From: Syntrophobacterales bacterium
GTDB lineage: Bacteria; Desulfobacterota; Syntrophorhabdia; Syntrophorhabdales; Syntrophorhabdaceae
Direction of reading: 5' to 3'
DNA length: 64,000 nt
Assembly (NCBI GenBank): GCA_031274925.1
Contig: JAISPL010000023.1
Location: 1 to 64,000 of the forward strand
A model generated the notes under the pieces. That model worked only from the letters and a program-made list of their open reading frames with translations. It did not search any database and was not told the origin of the DNA. How positions within the stretch are numbered: position 1 is the first letter of the stretch; each line of letters opens with the position of its first letter. Positions 1 through 8,511 of this stretch are shown here, one piece after another. A program made the position numbers and the translations under genes.

Positions 1-59
1 TACCCCTTACTATTCCATTTTTTATAGTTCGTTCTGAGTCGTAATTCTTACACTTCGGC

Positions 60-92
60 ATAATACACCTCCAATAAGAGGAGGTGTATTAT
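60..92. repeat. Perfect inverted repeat (hairpin) beside an IS630 remnant
   Basis: Bases 60-72 and 80-92 are perfectly complementary (13 bp, arm TAATACACCTCC plus one A-T pair) around a 7-base loop. No T-run follows on either strand, so it is not a convincing terminator. It lies next to the transposase remnant and could be an IS end or a small palindromic element; that link is inferred. Confidence 0.5.
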
Positions 93-99
93 AAATATA

Positions 100-252
100 T
101 CGCTATGTAAATATTCTCCAATTTCCTTCCTGCCGCCTTATTCGCCAGAACTAAACTTGATTGAACGTTTCTGGGGCTGGCTCAAATCTCGGCTGCGTAG
201 TATCTTGCATCTATTAGATTCATTTGACGATGCTCTTGCAGACTGTTTTTAA
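100..252 (+). pseudogene. IS630-family transposase, C-terminal remnant
   Basis: The frame beginning near base 100 reads through the IS630/DDE signature FLPPYSPELNLIERFWGWLK and stops at TAA 250-252. The final Glu of the DDE triad in IS630-type transposases lies in this 'LNxIERFWGWLK' block. Only about 50 codons remain, with no upstream catalytic Asp region inside the window, so the copy is either cut by the window edge or truncated. The rest of the element, if any, is to the left. Confidence 0.7.
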
Positions 253-351
253 GTGGGGTGAGTATAAAAACCTCTCCACCCGGAACACGGTGTGGAAAAA
301 GCACGCTGCGAGCAGTAACAGGGCAACAAATACAGCCTTTTTCATCCTCAT
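229..351 (-). pseudogene. Possible truncated lipoprotein N-terminus next to IS630 remnant
   Basis: On the minus strand an ATG at 349-351 (or the MKK start at 343-345) opens a signal-peptide-like sequence, MKKAVFVALLLLAAC, with a lipobox-type LAAC. After about 20 more residues it runs into the transposase remnant and stops near 229. It looks like a lipoprotein gene cut off by the IS insertion. It is short and has no homology support beyond the signal peptide, so confidence is low. Confidence 0.3.
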
Positions 352-505
352 GAGGGTCTCATGAAAGGGCGCATCATGACTGTAAAATAACCACGGGGTG
401 GGAAGTTTACACCGGAAACTATTTCTTGCTTCGGAGGCTTTGCTTTTTATTCGAAACGGTTTATGCCGTTCGCTAACAACTAACGATCGGCGACCAAGAC
501 CACCT

Positions 506-1291
506 TTACAAAAGGCTTTTCAATATCCTGTAGGATTTGAACTCCACAGCGAGGTGAAACGAGATGAAACCCTCCATGAGTTGCCGAGCCTCCAGTTCGA
601 ATCGCTTCTGGTCGGATGGTTTTCCCGCTTCCGGAGGCATCCCGCTGTCTCGGACTCCATGAATTGATCCGCAAATGGTGCTCCCTACGGATACAAGACT
701 CGGTATGGTACCCTCCGAATAGGTCCTGTGAGGTAACGACCTTGCGCACGCCGGGCAAAGTACGCCTCCTCTTTCATTTGAGAAACGGGAGTTAATTTCG
801 TCGGAAACTTTTTTCCCACAATAAACACAGTTCCTGAAGTTCGGCATATACCCGAGGACTTCCAGCATTCTAAGCTCATAATGGAGGATATCAGCGTAGG
901 CGAATTCCCTTTGTTTGACCCTGACTAGAATTTCTTTCAATGCCTGAAAAAGGTCGATGTTCTTTTCCCGCTCTTTTGTCAGTCTGTCCGCGAATTCAGT
1001 GAAGAAGCAGGCGGTGCATGCCCTTTTCAGACTTGCTTCAATGCCATTATTCGTCTCCACTATGTCCGCGTTTTCTATACGCACCATCCCCTTTTCCTGC
1101 TTCTCGAAATACTCCACTCGTATGTGATTGAAGGGTTCAAGGGTGTTGGAAAATCTTTTCTGACTTTTGCCTGCCCCTTTTGCAATGGCGGTAACCTTGC
1201 CCGAGGTGAAGGTAAAGAGCCTTATGATCCTGTCCGATTCTCCGTAGGCCCTCTTAAAAAGAACAATCGCCTCGTCTTTACGGAGCGCCAT
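506..1291 (-). CDS. recO: DNA repair protein RecO
   Basis: RecO works in the RecFOR pathway: it loads RecA onto SSB-coated single-stranded DNA and anneals complementary strands. The 261-residue product has the usual length, an N-terminal OB-fold (about residues 1-80, with the DEAIVLFKRAYGESDRI opening) and a four-cysteine zinc finger (C155, C158, C179, C182). The C-terminal helix LMEGFISFHLAVEFKSYRIL is typical of the family. It stands alone, with about 290 bases to lolA upstream and the IS remnant downstream. The ATG start gives the family's normal N-terminus. Confidence 0.93.
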   Translation of the reverse strand: MALRKDEAIVLFKRAYGESDRIIRLFTFTSGKVTAIAKGAGKSQKRFSNTLEPFNHIRVEYFEKQEKGMVRIENADIVETNNGIEASLKRACTACFFTEFADRLTKEREKNIDLFQALKEILVRVKQREFAYADILHYELRMLEVLGYMPNFRNCVYCGKKVSDEINSRFSNERGGVLCPACARSLPHRTYSEGTIPSLVSVGSTICGSIHGVRDSGMPPEAGKPSDQKRFELEARQLMEGFISFHLAVEFKSYRILKSLL

Positions 1292-1583
1292 GGAAACCTC
1301 TGAACGGCAATGAATAGTGAATAATGGATAGTGGATAGTCGTCAGAAGTTACTATTCCCGCGCCCCTCCCGGGAGCCAAAAACAGGCGCCTGAAGAGGGG
1401 GTCAGGGCAAGGAGGAATAACCTCCGGTACTCCCAAACTCGCTTCAGGACGATCCGTATAGGCGAACACCTTAAAAATCACAGATAACCCCAAAATGAAC
1501 ATGCCGCACGCAGTGAGGCGGAAATGCTGTGTGGTTGCCTCTCCTCTTCACTATTCGCCTCGCGCTGTACGCTATTATCGTTT

Positions 1584-2258
1584 CTATCGTTCAACGATCT
1601 GTTTGTCCTTTTCAGGTTTGAAGGTGAACTTTCCGGCTTCAATTGGTTGATTTATCTTTATGGATGAAAATTCTATGGCATTGACATTGCCTGTAAATTC
1701 ATGGATCTCTATCTTCCTTACCCTGTTCTGTTTGTCGATCCAGATTTTTGCCGCAGTGACTGTGCCCTCTTTCTTTGGGGCAAGTTCCAGGACATCAAGG
1801 TCGCCTGATTTTGTCTGTTGCGTGAGGGTAAAAAGCTCATCTATTGTGGCTATATCTTCTATAAGATCAAGGAACGTTCCTCCCGTCTTCGCTTTGCGGA
1901 TCTTGTCTTTAATCACAAAAGGTTTATCCTCGTCTCCCTGCCATATATACTTGCCGTCGTAAAGAAAGTACATTGCTTTTGGCACTTTGTATTTCCAGAG
2001 AAAACCTTTCTGCTTTTTGTAAGAAAACTCCCCATCTGACTCTCTTTCTTTTTTGAGACTTGCAATGAAGATCTTCTGATGAAAACTGGCTTCCAAGGTC
2101 ATAATCGCAAAGTATGTCTTCTTGATCCCTTCAAAAGGGGATAAAAAGGCGGAATTGGCCACCGGAGAACTGGGCTCTTGGGCACGCACCTGCCCCATCC
2201 ACACAGATGCGATGAGCGCGAAAAACACGGCACAGACAACAGACGAATATTTTTTCAT
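1584..2258 (-). CDS. lolA: Outer-membrane lipoprotein carrier protein LolA
   Basis: Periplasmic chaperone that takes lipoproteins from LolCDE at the inner membrane to the outer membrane, which implies a Gram-negative envelope. The product begins MKKYSS with a cleavable signal peptide ending near VRAQ. It then shows the LolA pattern of a curved beta barrel: an early FEGIKKTYFAIMTLEASFHQ helix, the GxFLWKYKVPKAMYFLYDGKYIW segment and the C-terminal FTFKPEK. An ATG at 2279 overlaps the ftsK stop but has no ribosome site. The ATG at 2258 has GAGAG upstream and gives a clean signal peptide, so it was chosen. Last gene of the cooC-plsC-ftsK-lolA run. Confidence 0.88.
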   Translation of the reverse strand: MKKYSSVVCAVFFALIASVWMGQVRAQEPSSPVANSAFLSPFEGIKKTYFAIMTLEASFHQKIFIASLKKERESDGEFSYKKQKGFLWKYKVPKAMYFLYDGKYIWQGDEDKPFVIKDKIRKAKTGGTFLDLIEDIATIDELFTLTQQTKSGDLDVLELAPKKEGTVTAAKIWIDKQNRVRKIEIHEFTGNVNAIEFSSIKINQPIEAGKFTFKPEKDKQIVER

Positions 2259-2275
2259 ATCGGGTTCTCTCAATC

Positions 2276-4309
2276 TCATTTTTTTTTCAATACTTCTCTA
2301 GGCTTTACCCCATCGGATGGGCCTACGATCTCGTCTCTCTCCATTCTCTCGATGATCCTCGCAGCCCTATTGTAGCCTATCCTAAACCGTCTCTGGACCA
2401 TACTGATAGATGCCTCCCCCTTATCCATGACAAACTCGACCGCCTCATTGTACTTCTCATCATTGATCTCTTCTCCGTTTTCCTCTTCTTCCTTCTCCTC
2501 CAGGATCTCGCTCTGGTAAGAGGGCGAACCCTGCTGTTTCAGGAACTCCACGATCCTTTTTATCTCTCCTTCCGATACGAAAGGCCCGTGGAGTCTCTGA
2601 AGCCTTCCCACCCCGGGACTCAAGAAAAGCATGTCTCCGTAACCGAGGAGACTTTCCGCCCCATTCGTATCAAGGATAGTCCGTGAATCAACCTTGGAGA
2701 AGACTTTACATGCCACCCTTGCAGGGAAGTTAGCTTTAATAATACCGGTGAGCACATCCACGGATGGCCGCTGGGTTGCCAAGATAAGATGGATACCAGA
2801 TGCGCGGGCCATCTGGGCAAGGCGGGCGATATGCTCTTCCACTTCCTTGGGAGAGACCATCATGAGGTCGGCAAGCTCGTCTATGACCACGACAATATAG
2901 GGAAGTGCCTCCAACTCCCGCGCCATCTTCTGGTTGTATTTTTCTATGCTCCTTACCCCTGTTTCCGCCATCATGGCATACCGTCTCTCCATTTCCTGCG
3001 TCATCCACTTGAGAGCCGTCTTCGCGTTCTTGGCGTTTGTCACCACAGGGAGAAGTAGATGAGGGATACCCTCGTAGAAGGAAAGCTCAAGCATCTTGAG
3101 ATCAATCATGAGGAATTTTACGTTCATCGGCGTCGCCTTGTAGAGCATACTGCATATCATGCTGTTGAGCGAGACGCTCTTGCCCGAGCCGGTGGCTCCG
3201 GCAACAAGAAGGTGGGGCATTTTCGTGAGGTCTGCCACGTGAGGATCTCCCGAGATTGATTTGCCGATCGTCAGGGTCAAAAACGAAGGCGAGGAAGAAA
3301 ATGTCTGTGATTCTATGATCTCCCTGAAATAGACCGTCTGTCGCGTCTTATTGGGGACCTCTACACCCACCACGGCCTTTCCCGGTATGGGTGCGATAAT
3401 TCTGATCGACACGGCGGAGAGAGCCATGGCGAGGTCGTCGGCAAGGTTCGATATTCTGCTCACTTTTATGCCAGGGGCTGGCTCGAATTCGTACATGGTG
3501 ATGACCGGTCCGGGGCGCACCTCCGATACTTTTCCCTCAATACCGTAATCCTTCAGCTTTTTCTCAAGTATCTGGGCGTTATACTGGATACTTTCCTTGT
3601 CTACCTTTACTTCTTTGCGCTCCACCGGGTCAAGGAGAGATATGGCGGGGAGTTTGTAGGGACCCACCTGGTCAAAAAACTCGAACGATTCCTGGACAAC
3701 GGCCGGTTTCTTTTCCACCTTCAGTGGTGGGTCAAGTGTCTTCTCTTCTGTTACCTTTATCTCCTTTCTCCGCTCCAGAGGCTTTCTCCTAGCCAGGTTC
3801 TCCTCAATGACCGTAAGAATAGGGGCCTGTATGATGAGGAAAAGGGAAATTAAGAACAGGATCGCCAATATGAGGATGCTCCCGAAAAAGCTGAAAAGGC
3901 TCATAAGGACCTTCTCAAGCAGGGAGCCGAGAAAGCCGGCAAAGGGTATAGATATGCCCGATATCTTTATCTTGCCTATCAGGATCTGAAAAAGTGAAGA
4001 GGAAGAGAAAAAAAAGAGGGTAAGTCCGGCCGCAAGTATAAGAGGATGTGGGGGTTCCTTTTTTCTAAGATAGAAAAAGGAGAAAAGAAGGGCAAAGAAG
4101 CAGAGAAGATAGCTCATCATGCCGAACATTTGTATGAAGATGTCCGAGATGTAAGACCCTGCCTTGCCACAGAGGTTCTTTGCCGCATCCCCGGTAACCG
4201 TGCTGAGAGAAGGATCAAAGTGATGATAAGAAAGGAGGCTCACGAAAAGGAATATGAAGATACCTGCCAGACAGATGCCCAAGATCTCTTTCTTTAGGTC
4301 TCCTGACAT
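2276..4309 (-). CDS. ftsK: DNA translocase FtsK
   Basis: Septum-anchored ATPase that pumps chromosomal DNA and aids dimer resolution at division. The 677 residues contain four N-terminal membrane segments (about 10-30, 60-80, 88-110, 135-165), a short charged linker, and an alpha/beta motor with Walker A GATGSGKS (371-378) and Walker B LMIDLK. The C-terminal gamma winged helix (MVQRRFRIGYNRAARIIERM) reads KOPS DNA. The linker is short, as in SpoIIIE-like forms. It overlaps plsC by 16 bases and is followed by lolA, a common gammaproteobacterial and deltaproteobacterial order. Confidence 0.95.
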   Translation of the reverse strand: MSGDLKKEILGICLAGIFIFLFVSLLSYHHFDPSLSTVTGDAAKNLCGKAGSYISDIFIQMFGMMSYLLCFFALLFSFFYLRKKEPPHPLILAAGLTLFFFSSSSLFQILIGKIKISGISIPFAGFLGSLLEKVLMSLFSFFGSILILAILFLISLFLIIQAPILTVIEENLARRKPLERRKEIKVTEEKTLDPPLKVEKKPAVVQESFEFFDQVGPYKLPAISLLDPVERKEVKVDKESIQYNAQILEKKLKDYGIEGKVSEVRPGPVITMYEFEPAPGIKVSRISNLADDLAMALSAVSIRIIAPIPGKAVVGVEVPNKTRQTVYFREIIESQTFSSSPSFLTLTIGKSISGDPHVADLTKMPHLLVAGATGSGKSVSLNSMICSMLYKATPMNVKFLMIDLKMLELSFYEGIPHLLLPVVTNAKNAKTALKWMTQEMERRYAMMAETGVRSIEKYNQKMARELEALPYIVVVIDELADLMMVSPKEVEEHIARLAQMARASGIHLILATQRPSVDVLTGIIKANFPARVACKVFSKVDSRTILDTNGAESLLGYGDMLFLSPGVGRLQRLHGPFVSEGEIKRIVEFLKQQGSPSYQSEILEEKEEEENGEEINDEKYNEAVEFVMDKGEASISMVQRRFRIGYNRAARIIERMERDEIVGPSDGVKPREVLKKK

Positions 4310-5001
4310 GTCACCAACACCTTGATGCGGTCTTTCACCTCATTCATGACCCCGGCCTTTGCGGAACTACCCTTCCCCTCTACTTCCACAGGCTTTCCGA
4401 TTGTTATATATACTACCCCTTTTTGCTTGGGAATAAAACTGCCTTTTGGCTGGAGACGGTTCGTCCCGTTTATACCTACCGGCACTATGGGCACTCCAGC
4501 CCTGACGGCAAGATTAAAAACACCCTGCTTGAAAGGGAGGAGAGCACCATCTTCGCTCCTCGTACCTTCAGGGAAAATGAGCAGATTCATACCTTCCCTG
4601 ATCTTACGGCCTGCTTCGTCGATGGCCCGGAGTGCCTCTCTCGGGTTTTCACGGTCAATACTTACATCTCCTGCTCTCATCATAACCCATCCCACGAAAG
4701 GAATAGAGAAAAGCTCTTTTTTTGCCAGCCACTTGAAGGTCATGGGAAGGCCAGCAAGGAGGGTGTAAATGTCGAGGGCGCTCTGATGGTTACACATGAG
4801 TATGAAGGGTGGGTGCGGCACATGTTCAATCCCCCGGACCGAGACGCTTATGCCTGCCAGTTTTACATGGTTCGTCGCCCATAAGCGGGATAAACGGTGC
4901 ATGGTTTTTCTTTTCGGGTCAAAAAGGGAGACAATGAGAGCAAGAATAGAGAAAGCGAGAGTAGAGACGACGAGATGGATGAAGGAAATGATTTTCCTCA
5001 T
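4294..5001 (-). CDS. plsC: 1-acyl-sn-glycerol-3-phosphate acyltransferase (PlsC)
   Basis: Adds the second acyl chain to lysophosphatidic acid, making phosphatidic acid at the inner membrane. The 235-residue protein has an N-terminal hydrophobic anchor (about 5-27) and the catalytic H(X4)D motif NHQSALD (H72, D77). It also has the substrate-binding block FPEGTRS (143-149) and the VPIVPVGING block. Its start overlaps the cooC stop (ATGA, 4998-5001) and its end overlaps ftsK, so the genes are probably co-transcribed. The physiological link to CooC is unclear. Confidence 0.9.
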   Translation of the reverse strand: MRKIISFIHLVVSTLAFSILALIVSLFDPKRKTMHRLSRLWATNHVKLAGISVSVRGIEHVPHPPFILMCNHQSALDIYTLLAGLPMTFKWLAKKELFSIPFVGWVMMRAGDVSIDRENPREALRAIDEAGRKIREGMNLLIFPEGTRSEDGALLPFKQGVFNLAVRAGVPIVPVGINGTNRLQPKGSFIPKQKGVVYITIGKPVEVEGKGSSAKAGVMNEVKDRIKVLVTCQET

Positions 5002-5774
5002 TTCACGTCTTTTCTCAGGTTATTGATGATCTTTCTTACCTCTGTCCTTATCTTCGTATCAATGTCATAGGGTGACAAGTTTCTCCTGTCTGCCTCCATC
5101 ACGTTCTCGTTGTAGCTCATGGAACCAAGGTACGGAAGGCCACTCAGATGGTCATCTATGAGCGCGATATCCCTTTCGTCTACAACTTTATTCCCCACGA
5201 CATAGACGCGGGAGATACCCAGGTCTGAGGCGAGTCTCTTTACCTGCTCTGCGGTCCGAAAGCTTCGCTGGCCCGGCTCAACAACCACGATGATGGCGTC
5301 AATATAAGCCGTAGAACCCCGGCCCAAATGTTCAAGTCCTGCCTCCATGTCCACGATCACATATTCGTCTCGCTCTATGAATACATGAGCGAGCAGGTTC
5401 TTCAGCATCACGTTCTCCGCGCAGAAGCAACCGCCGCCGCCTTGGGGAATGCTACCTAAGATCACCAGCTTTATGCCGTTCTTTTGAATGGCGAATCTCT
5501 CAGGGATATCATCCACCTTGGGGTTGAGCCGGAAGAATGAACCGAGTTCGCCCTGCTTTGAGGCAGTCCGCTCCTCAATGAATTCAGTCATCTGGGCAAG
5601 GGGCCTGACCTTTTCCAATTGGGTCTCGTCGATGCCGATGGCGGATGCGAGATTCGAGTCGGGATCGGCATCAATGGCAAGGATCCTTTGGCCCGCGTCG
5701 GCAAAACAGCGGGCCATCACACCTGCCAGTGTCGTCTTCCCCACACCGCCTTTTCCAGAAATAGCAATCTTCAT
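4998..5774 (-). CDS. cooC: CooC-type MinD/ParA-family ATPase, carbon monoxide dehydrogenase maturation
   Basis: CooC proteins are dimeric P-loop ATPases that insert nickel into the C-cluster of carbon monoxide dehydrogenase. The sequence has the deviant Walker A KGGVGKTT (8-15), the DADPDSNLASAIG signature and a CFC pair (C116, C118) after a glycine run. That C-x-C is the metal-binding dimer-interface motif of CooC. No CODH genes are in the window, so the client is inferred. Upstream spacing is poor in Shine-Dalgarno signal. A generic MinD-like function is the main alternative. Confidence 0.82.
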   Translation of the reverse strand: MKIAISGKGGVGKTTLAGVMARCFADAGQRILAIDADPDSNLASAIGIDETQLEKVRPLAQMTEFIEERTASKQGELGSFFRLNPKVDDIPERFAIQKNGIKLVILGSIPQGGGGCFCAENVMLKNLLAHVFIERDEYVIVDMEAGLEHLGRGSTAYIDAIIVVVEPGQRSFRTAEQVKRLASDLGISRVYVVGNKVVDERDIALIDDHLSGLPYLGSMSYNENVMEADRRNLSPYDIDTKIRTEVRKIINNLRKDVK

Positions 5775-7316
5775 AGTTAGAAACCGGTTAAAGGTATCAT
5801 TTCAATCAGGGCCGTGTCAATTGGCTTTCTCAAGCGGTTAAGGAGGAAAAGATTGTTTCGATGTATTGCTACAGAGTATGGCATTGAGTGAAAGCGCGAT
5901 ATATAGGTCTTCCATGGCCCTGATGCATAATATACACCGACGTACAGGAATCCTCACAAGCGGTATATCTTCTGCTTTCAAAAAATGTCATACCACATTC
6001 AATAAAGTACAATTATTGGTCTTTTTAAAGAGAAGAAGGTTTTCCACTCCTATGGGTCCCCCAGTAACTCTCTCGGACCGTTGAGATCATCTGTAAACCA
6101 ATATGCTGCTTCGCCAGGAGACCTGTAATGCGCAATGCATCCAACACAACAAAATCTCCGTCGTCATTTCCAAATGCTACCGATATAACATTGTAATACA
6201 TACGGTTGACCGCCTCCTTAGATTGCCCCACATGTCACCCCCCCAACTGACTGCAAAATATCAGGCTCCAGACTTCCATGCAACAAGAGAGGCGATATCT
6301 CCTCACATGGTCCACACATTAGGATGAATAAAAGGTCTGCCTGTTCAATAATTATAGCTACGCTTCAGTTCCTTGCCGGCCACGAAGTTGAGGATTCCCA
6401 TGGAAAGCGTCATGGGATGGACCGAGTAGAATCTAGCAGTCTGGTGCAATGGTCCCTAGACCAGTGTGTCATCATTTTCCAATATGAATATTTTCCCTGC
6501 AACTTCTGGCGCCACCGTAAAACCGTATCTCGGCACTCTCAACGTATAACCTCATCCTGCCTTGGCGCTGTTGGTTATTGGCAGTTACGGTTGTGTCGCC
6601 TTTTTCTGCAAAGTACTCTATTATGTTAGAGGGTAGCTCAATCCTCATCGCCCCAGTATCGACGATATTGGCTATGATTCCGTTCTATTTGTGTTTCATG
6701 GCTTAAGTCGATGAAGAGTATATCGCGAAATATGGACTCACTGCATGCTTTTTCAGCAACGCAACGTCCCAGGCTATCGGCTACGTCTGCGGAGATTTCT
6801 TTTCGGTGGACCGGGATGCTTATTTTATTGATGGTAACGAGAATATTGATGATATTCCAGAAAGCGCCGAGCAGCTTGCCGGAGAGACGCATCCGGTAGC
6901 AATTATGGTCTCCCCTTAAGTGGGATTTATAATCTTGACAGACAAAGGCATCATAACCTGCCCGAGAAAACAGTCTGTCTAGCATGTCCCATGCATGGTA
7001 TTGATGCCCTGCCCTGCCTCACCGCCCAGTTTAATTGAGCAGTCCAAATAGCCTCCCTTGTGACACGCCTACCTGAAATTATGGTCTTCTTTTGTCTATA
7101 AGAGCGATGTCTGCCCCAAGAATTTCAACTCCGCTTTAGCGCGATGCCCGACCCCGGCCTGCTTGCTTCCCCCCCCAGCAATCCGCCAGGGATAGATGAT
7201 GCTTCGCCGCCTGAAGGACATGATGCGGCCCCTTCAATATTCTCCAGATATTACAGAACGTGACGGTCTGGTCGCTCTCGTACCACTCATAATGAAAACG
7301 TAATCTGCCGAGAAGT
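5775..7316. other. Gene-poor stretch with decayed coding traces
   Basis: No intact gene is convincing in these 1.5 kb. Traces of coding remain. On the plus strand, 6707-6919 gives a coherent but start-less frame ending in GETHPVAIMVSP. On the minus strand, 6025-6231 gives a frame containing YYNVISVAFGNDDGDFVVLD, and its continuation after a frame change reads like FLKAEDIPLVRIP. None is recognised. This looks like old pseudogene debris between cooC and the HU gene. Confidence 0.4.
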
Positions 7317-7346
7317 CTAAAAAAAGAAAGCGGGCCATAGGCCCGC
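7317..7346 (-). terminator. Rho-independent terminator after HU gene
   Basis: On the minus strand, GCGGGCC (7340-7346) and GGCCCGC (7330-7336) form a perfect 7-bp GC stem with a 3-base loop. It is followed by TTTCTTTTTTT. It sits 11 bases past the HU stop codon. Confidence 0.88.
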
Positions 7347-7357
7347 CCGGATCATCT

Positions 7358-7702
7358 TTATTTCTTTTTTGCTTTTGCAGCCTGTTTGGCTGGAGCTTTC
7401 TTTGCTTTGGGTTTTGCGGCAACGGCCTTACCGTTTGCGGCTGCCTTTAATGCTGCTCCCGCAGTGAACTTAGGCACTTTCTTTGCAGCAATCTTGATCT
7501 CTTTTCCTGTCTTCGGATTTCTACCCTTCCTAGCTTTTCTGTCGGCTACGGAGAAAGTCCCGAACCCTACGAGCGTTAGTTTTTCGCCTTTCTTTATCGC
7601 CTGCTCAATTGAGTCCGTGACTACTGATAGAGCTTTTGCTGCGGCCACTTTTGTAATCTTAATCTCTTCTGCCATTTTCGCAACGATATCTGCCTTGGTC
7701 AT
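7358..7702 (-). CDS. HU-family nucleoid protein with Lys/Ala-rich tail
   Basis: Histone-like DNA-bending protein. Residues 1-90 are a complete HU/IHF fold with the arm signature (GFGTFSVADRKARKGRNPKTG) that wraps the minor groove. Residues 91-114 form a low-complexity Ala/Lys/Pro extension (AAKPKAKKAPAKQAAKAKKK), resembling eukaryotic histone H1 tails, seen in some deltaproteobacterial and actinobacterial HU proteins. The ribosome site AGGAGG is strong, and the gene is a single cistron with its own promoter and terminator. A second, tailless family member (ihfA-like) is at 47893. Confidence 0.93.
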   Translation of the reverse strand: MTKADIVAKMAEEIKITKVAAAKALSVVTDSIEQAIKKGEKLTLVGFGTFSVADRKARKGRNPKTGKEIKIAAKKVPKFTAGAALKAAANGKAVAAKPKAKKAPAKQAAKAKKK

Positions 7703-7795
7703 TCTTACCTCCTTGGTTTATGTGGATATATAATTATCAGGCAAATTTGCTTCACCTGTTATAGTAATCCCTGTAAGAACAACCATCTACGAAGA

Positions 7796-7823
7796 TTATT
7801 ATCACAATTTCTTTATAAATCAA
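7796..7823 (-). promoter_or_regulatory. Probable sigma-70 promoter for the HU gene
   Basis: On the minus strand TTGATT (7818-7823) is separated by 16 bases from TAATAA (7796-7801), about 95 bases upstream of the HU start. The surrounding DNA is AT-rich. Confidence 0.4.
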
Positions 7824-8104
7824 GTATTTTTTGTAATTTCTTTAAAGAAAACAATGCCTGTTGGGGGCAGCGCTATCGGTTACTCGTCATTAATTGAGCG
7901 TCGTGATGCGTCAAAATATATAATATATTGTTTAATTACAGCATATTATACTCCTATAAGGTCTCTTCGGAGCCCTGCAGTTTACCTCTTACAACATAGA
8001 GATCTGCCGATGAAGAAGAAAAAAAGGGAATTGCAATGGCTTCTGACGCCTAAAAATCCCTTCCGTTCCATTCTCGTAAAGCAATTAGACGGGGGTATAA
8101 TCTA
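7824..8104. other. Divergent intergenic region between HU and queD
   Basis: AT-rich spacer with no credible gene. No preQ1-type riboswitch was recognised upstream of queD. Short open frames here lack ribosome sites and family features. Confidence 0.4.
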
Positions 8105-8132
8105 TTGACTTGGCAATTCAGTCAATATAGAT
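8105..8132 (+). promoter_or_regulatory. Promoter-like sequence directly before queD
   Basis: TTGACT (8105-8110) lies 15-17 bases before TATAGA/TAGATT (8126-8133). If used, transcription would start at or inside the first queD codons, giving a nearly leaderless message. There is no clear Shine-Dalgarno sequence before the queD ATG, which fits. Low confidence. Confidence 0.3.
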
Positions 8133-8133
8133 T

Positions 8134-8511
8134 ATGATTGTGTTTACTCTGTGCATAAAGGATTCATTCGCGGCTGCTCACAGACTTGAGGCATACCACG
8201 GGAAGTGTGAGGAACTCCATGGGCATAATTTTCAGGTTGAAGCCTTTTTTTCCGGCACGGAATTGAACCCTGAAGGAATGGTCATAGATTTCAAGATACT
8301 CAAGGATTATTTGAAACAGATACTGAATACCCTTGACCACAAATATTTGAACGATATACCTTTTTTCAGCGAGAGGACAAGTTCCTCCGAATATATCGCC
8401 ATGTTTCTTTTCCATTGCCTCTCCGAACTGACACAAGGGACCGCCGTTTCCGTAAAGGAAGTAAAGGTATGGGAATCGGATAAGGCGGGTGTTTCATATC
8501 ATGAACAATAA
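8134..8511 (+). CDS. queD: 6-carboxy-5,6,7,8-tetrahydropterin synthase (QueD/PTPS family)
   Basis: Converts 7,8-dihydroneopterin triphosphate to 6-carboxytetrahydropterin, the second step of queuosine/7-deazaguanine synthesis. At 125 residues it is the usual size. It has the zinc ligands H16 (AAAHRL), H29 and H31 (LHGHNF), the catalytic C25 (YHGKCEELHG) and the C-terminal EVKVWES segment that binds the pterin. It overlaps folE2, which makes its substrate, so the pair channels GTP into this pathway. queE and queC are not in the window. A PTPS-III folate bypass role is an alternative. Confidence 0.9.
   Translation: MIVFTLCIKDSFAAAHRLEAYHGKCEELHGHNFQVEAFFSGTELNPEGMVIDFKILKDYLKQILNTLDHKYLNDIPFFSERTSSSEYIAMFLFHCLSELTQGTAVSVKEVKVWESDKAGVSYHEQ

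Noticed and set aside
594-606. T-loop-like GTTCGAATC resembling a tRNA
   Set aside because: It lies within recO coding sequence and no acceptor, D or anticodon stems are present.
2736-3548. Several open frames antisense or out of frame within ftsK
   Set aside because: They are shadows of the strongly conserved FtsK coding sequence with no ribosome sites.
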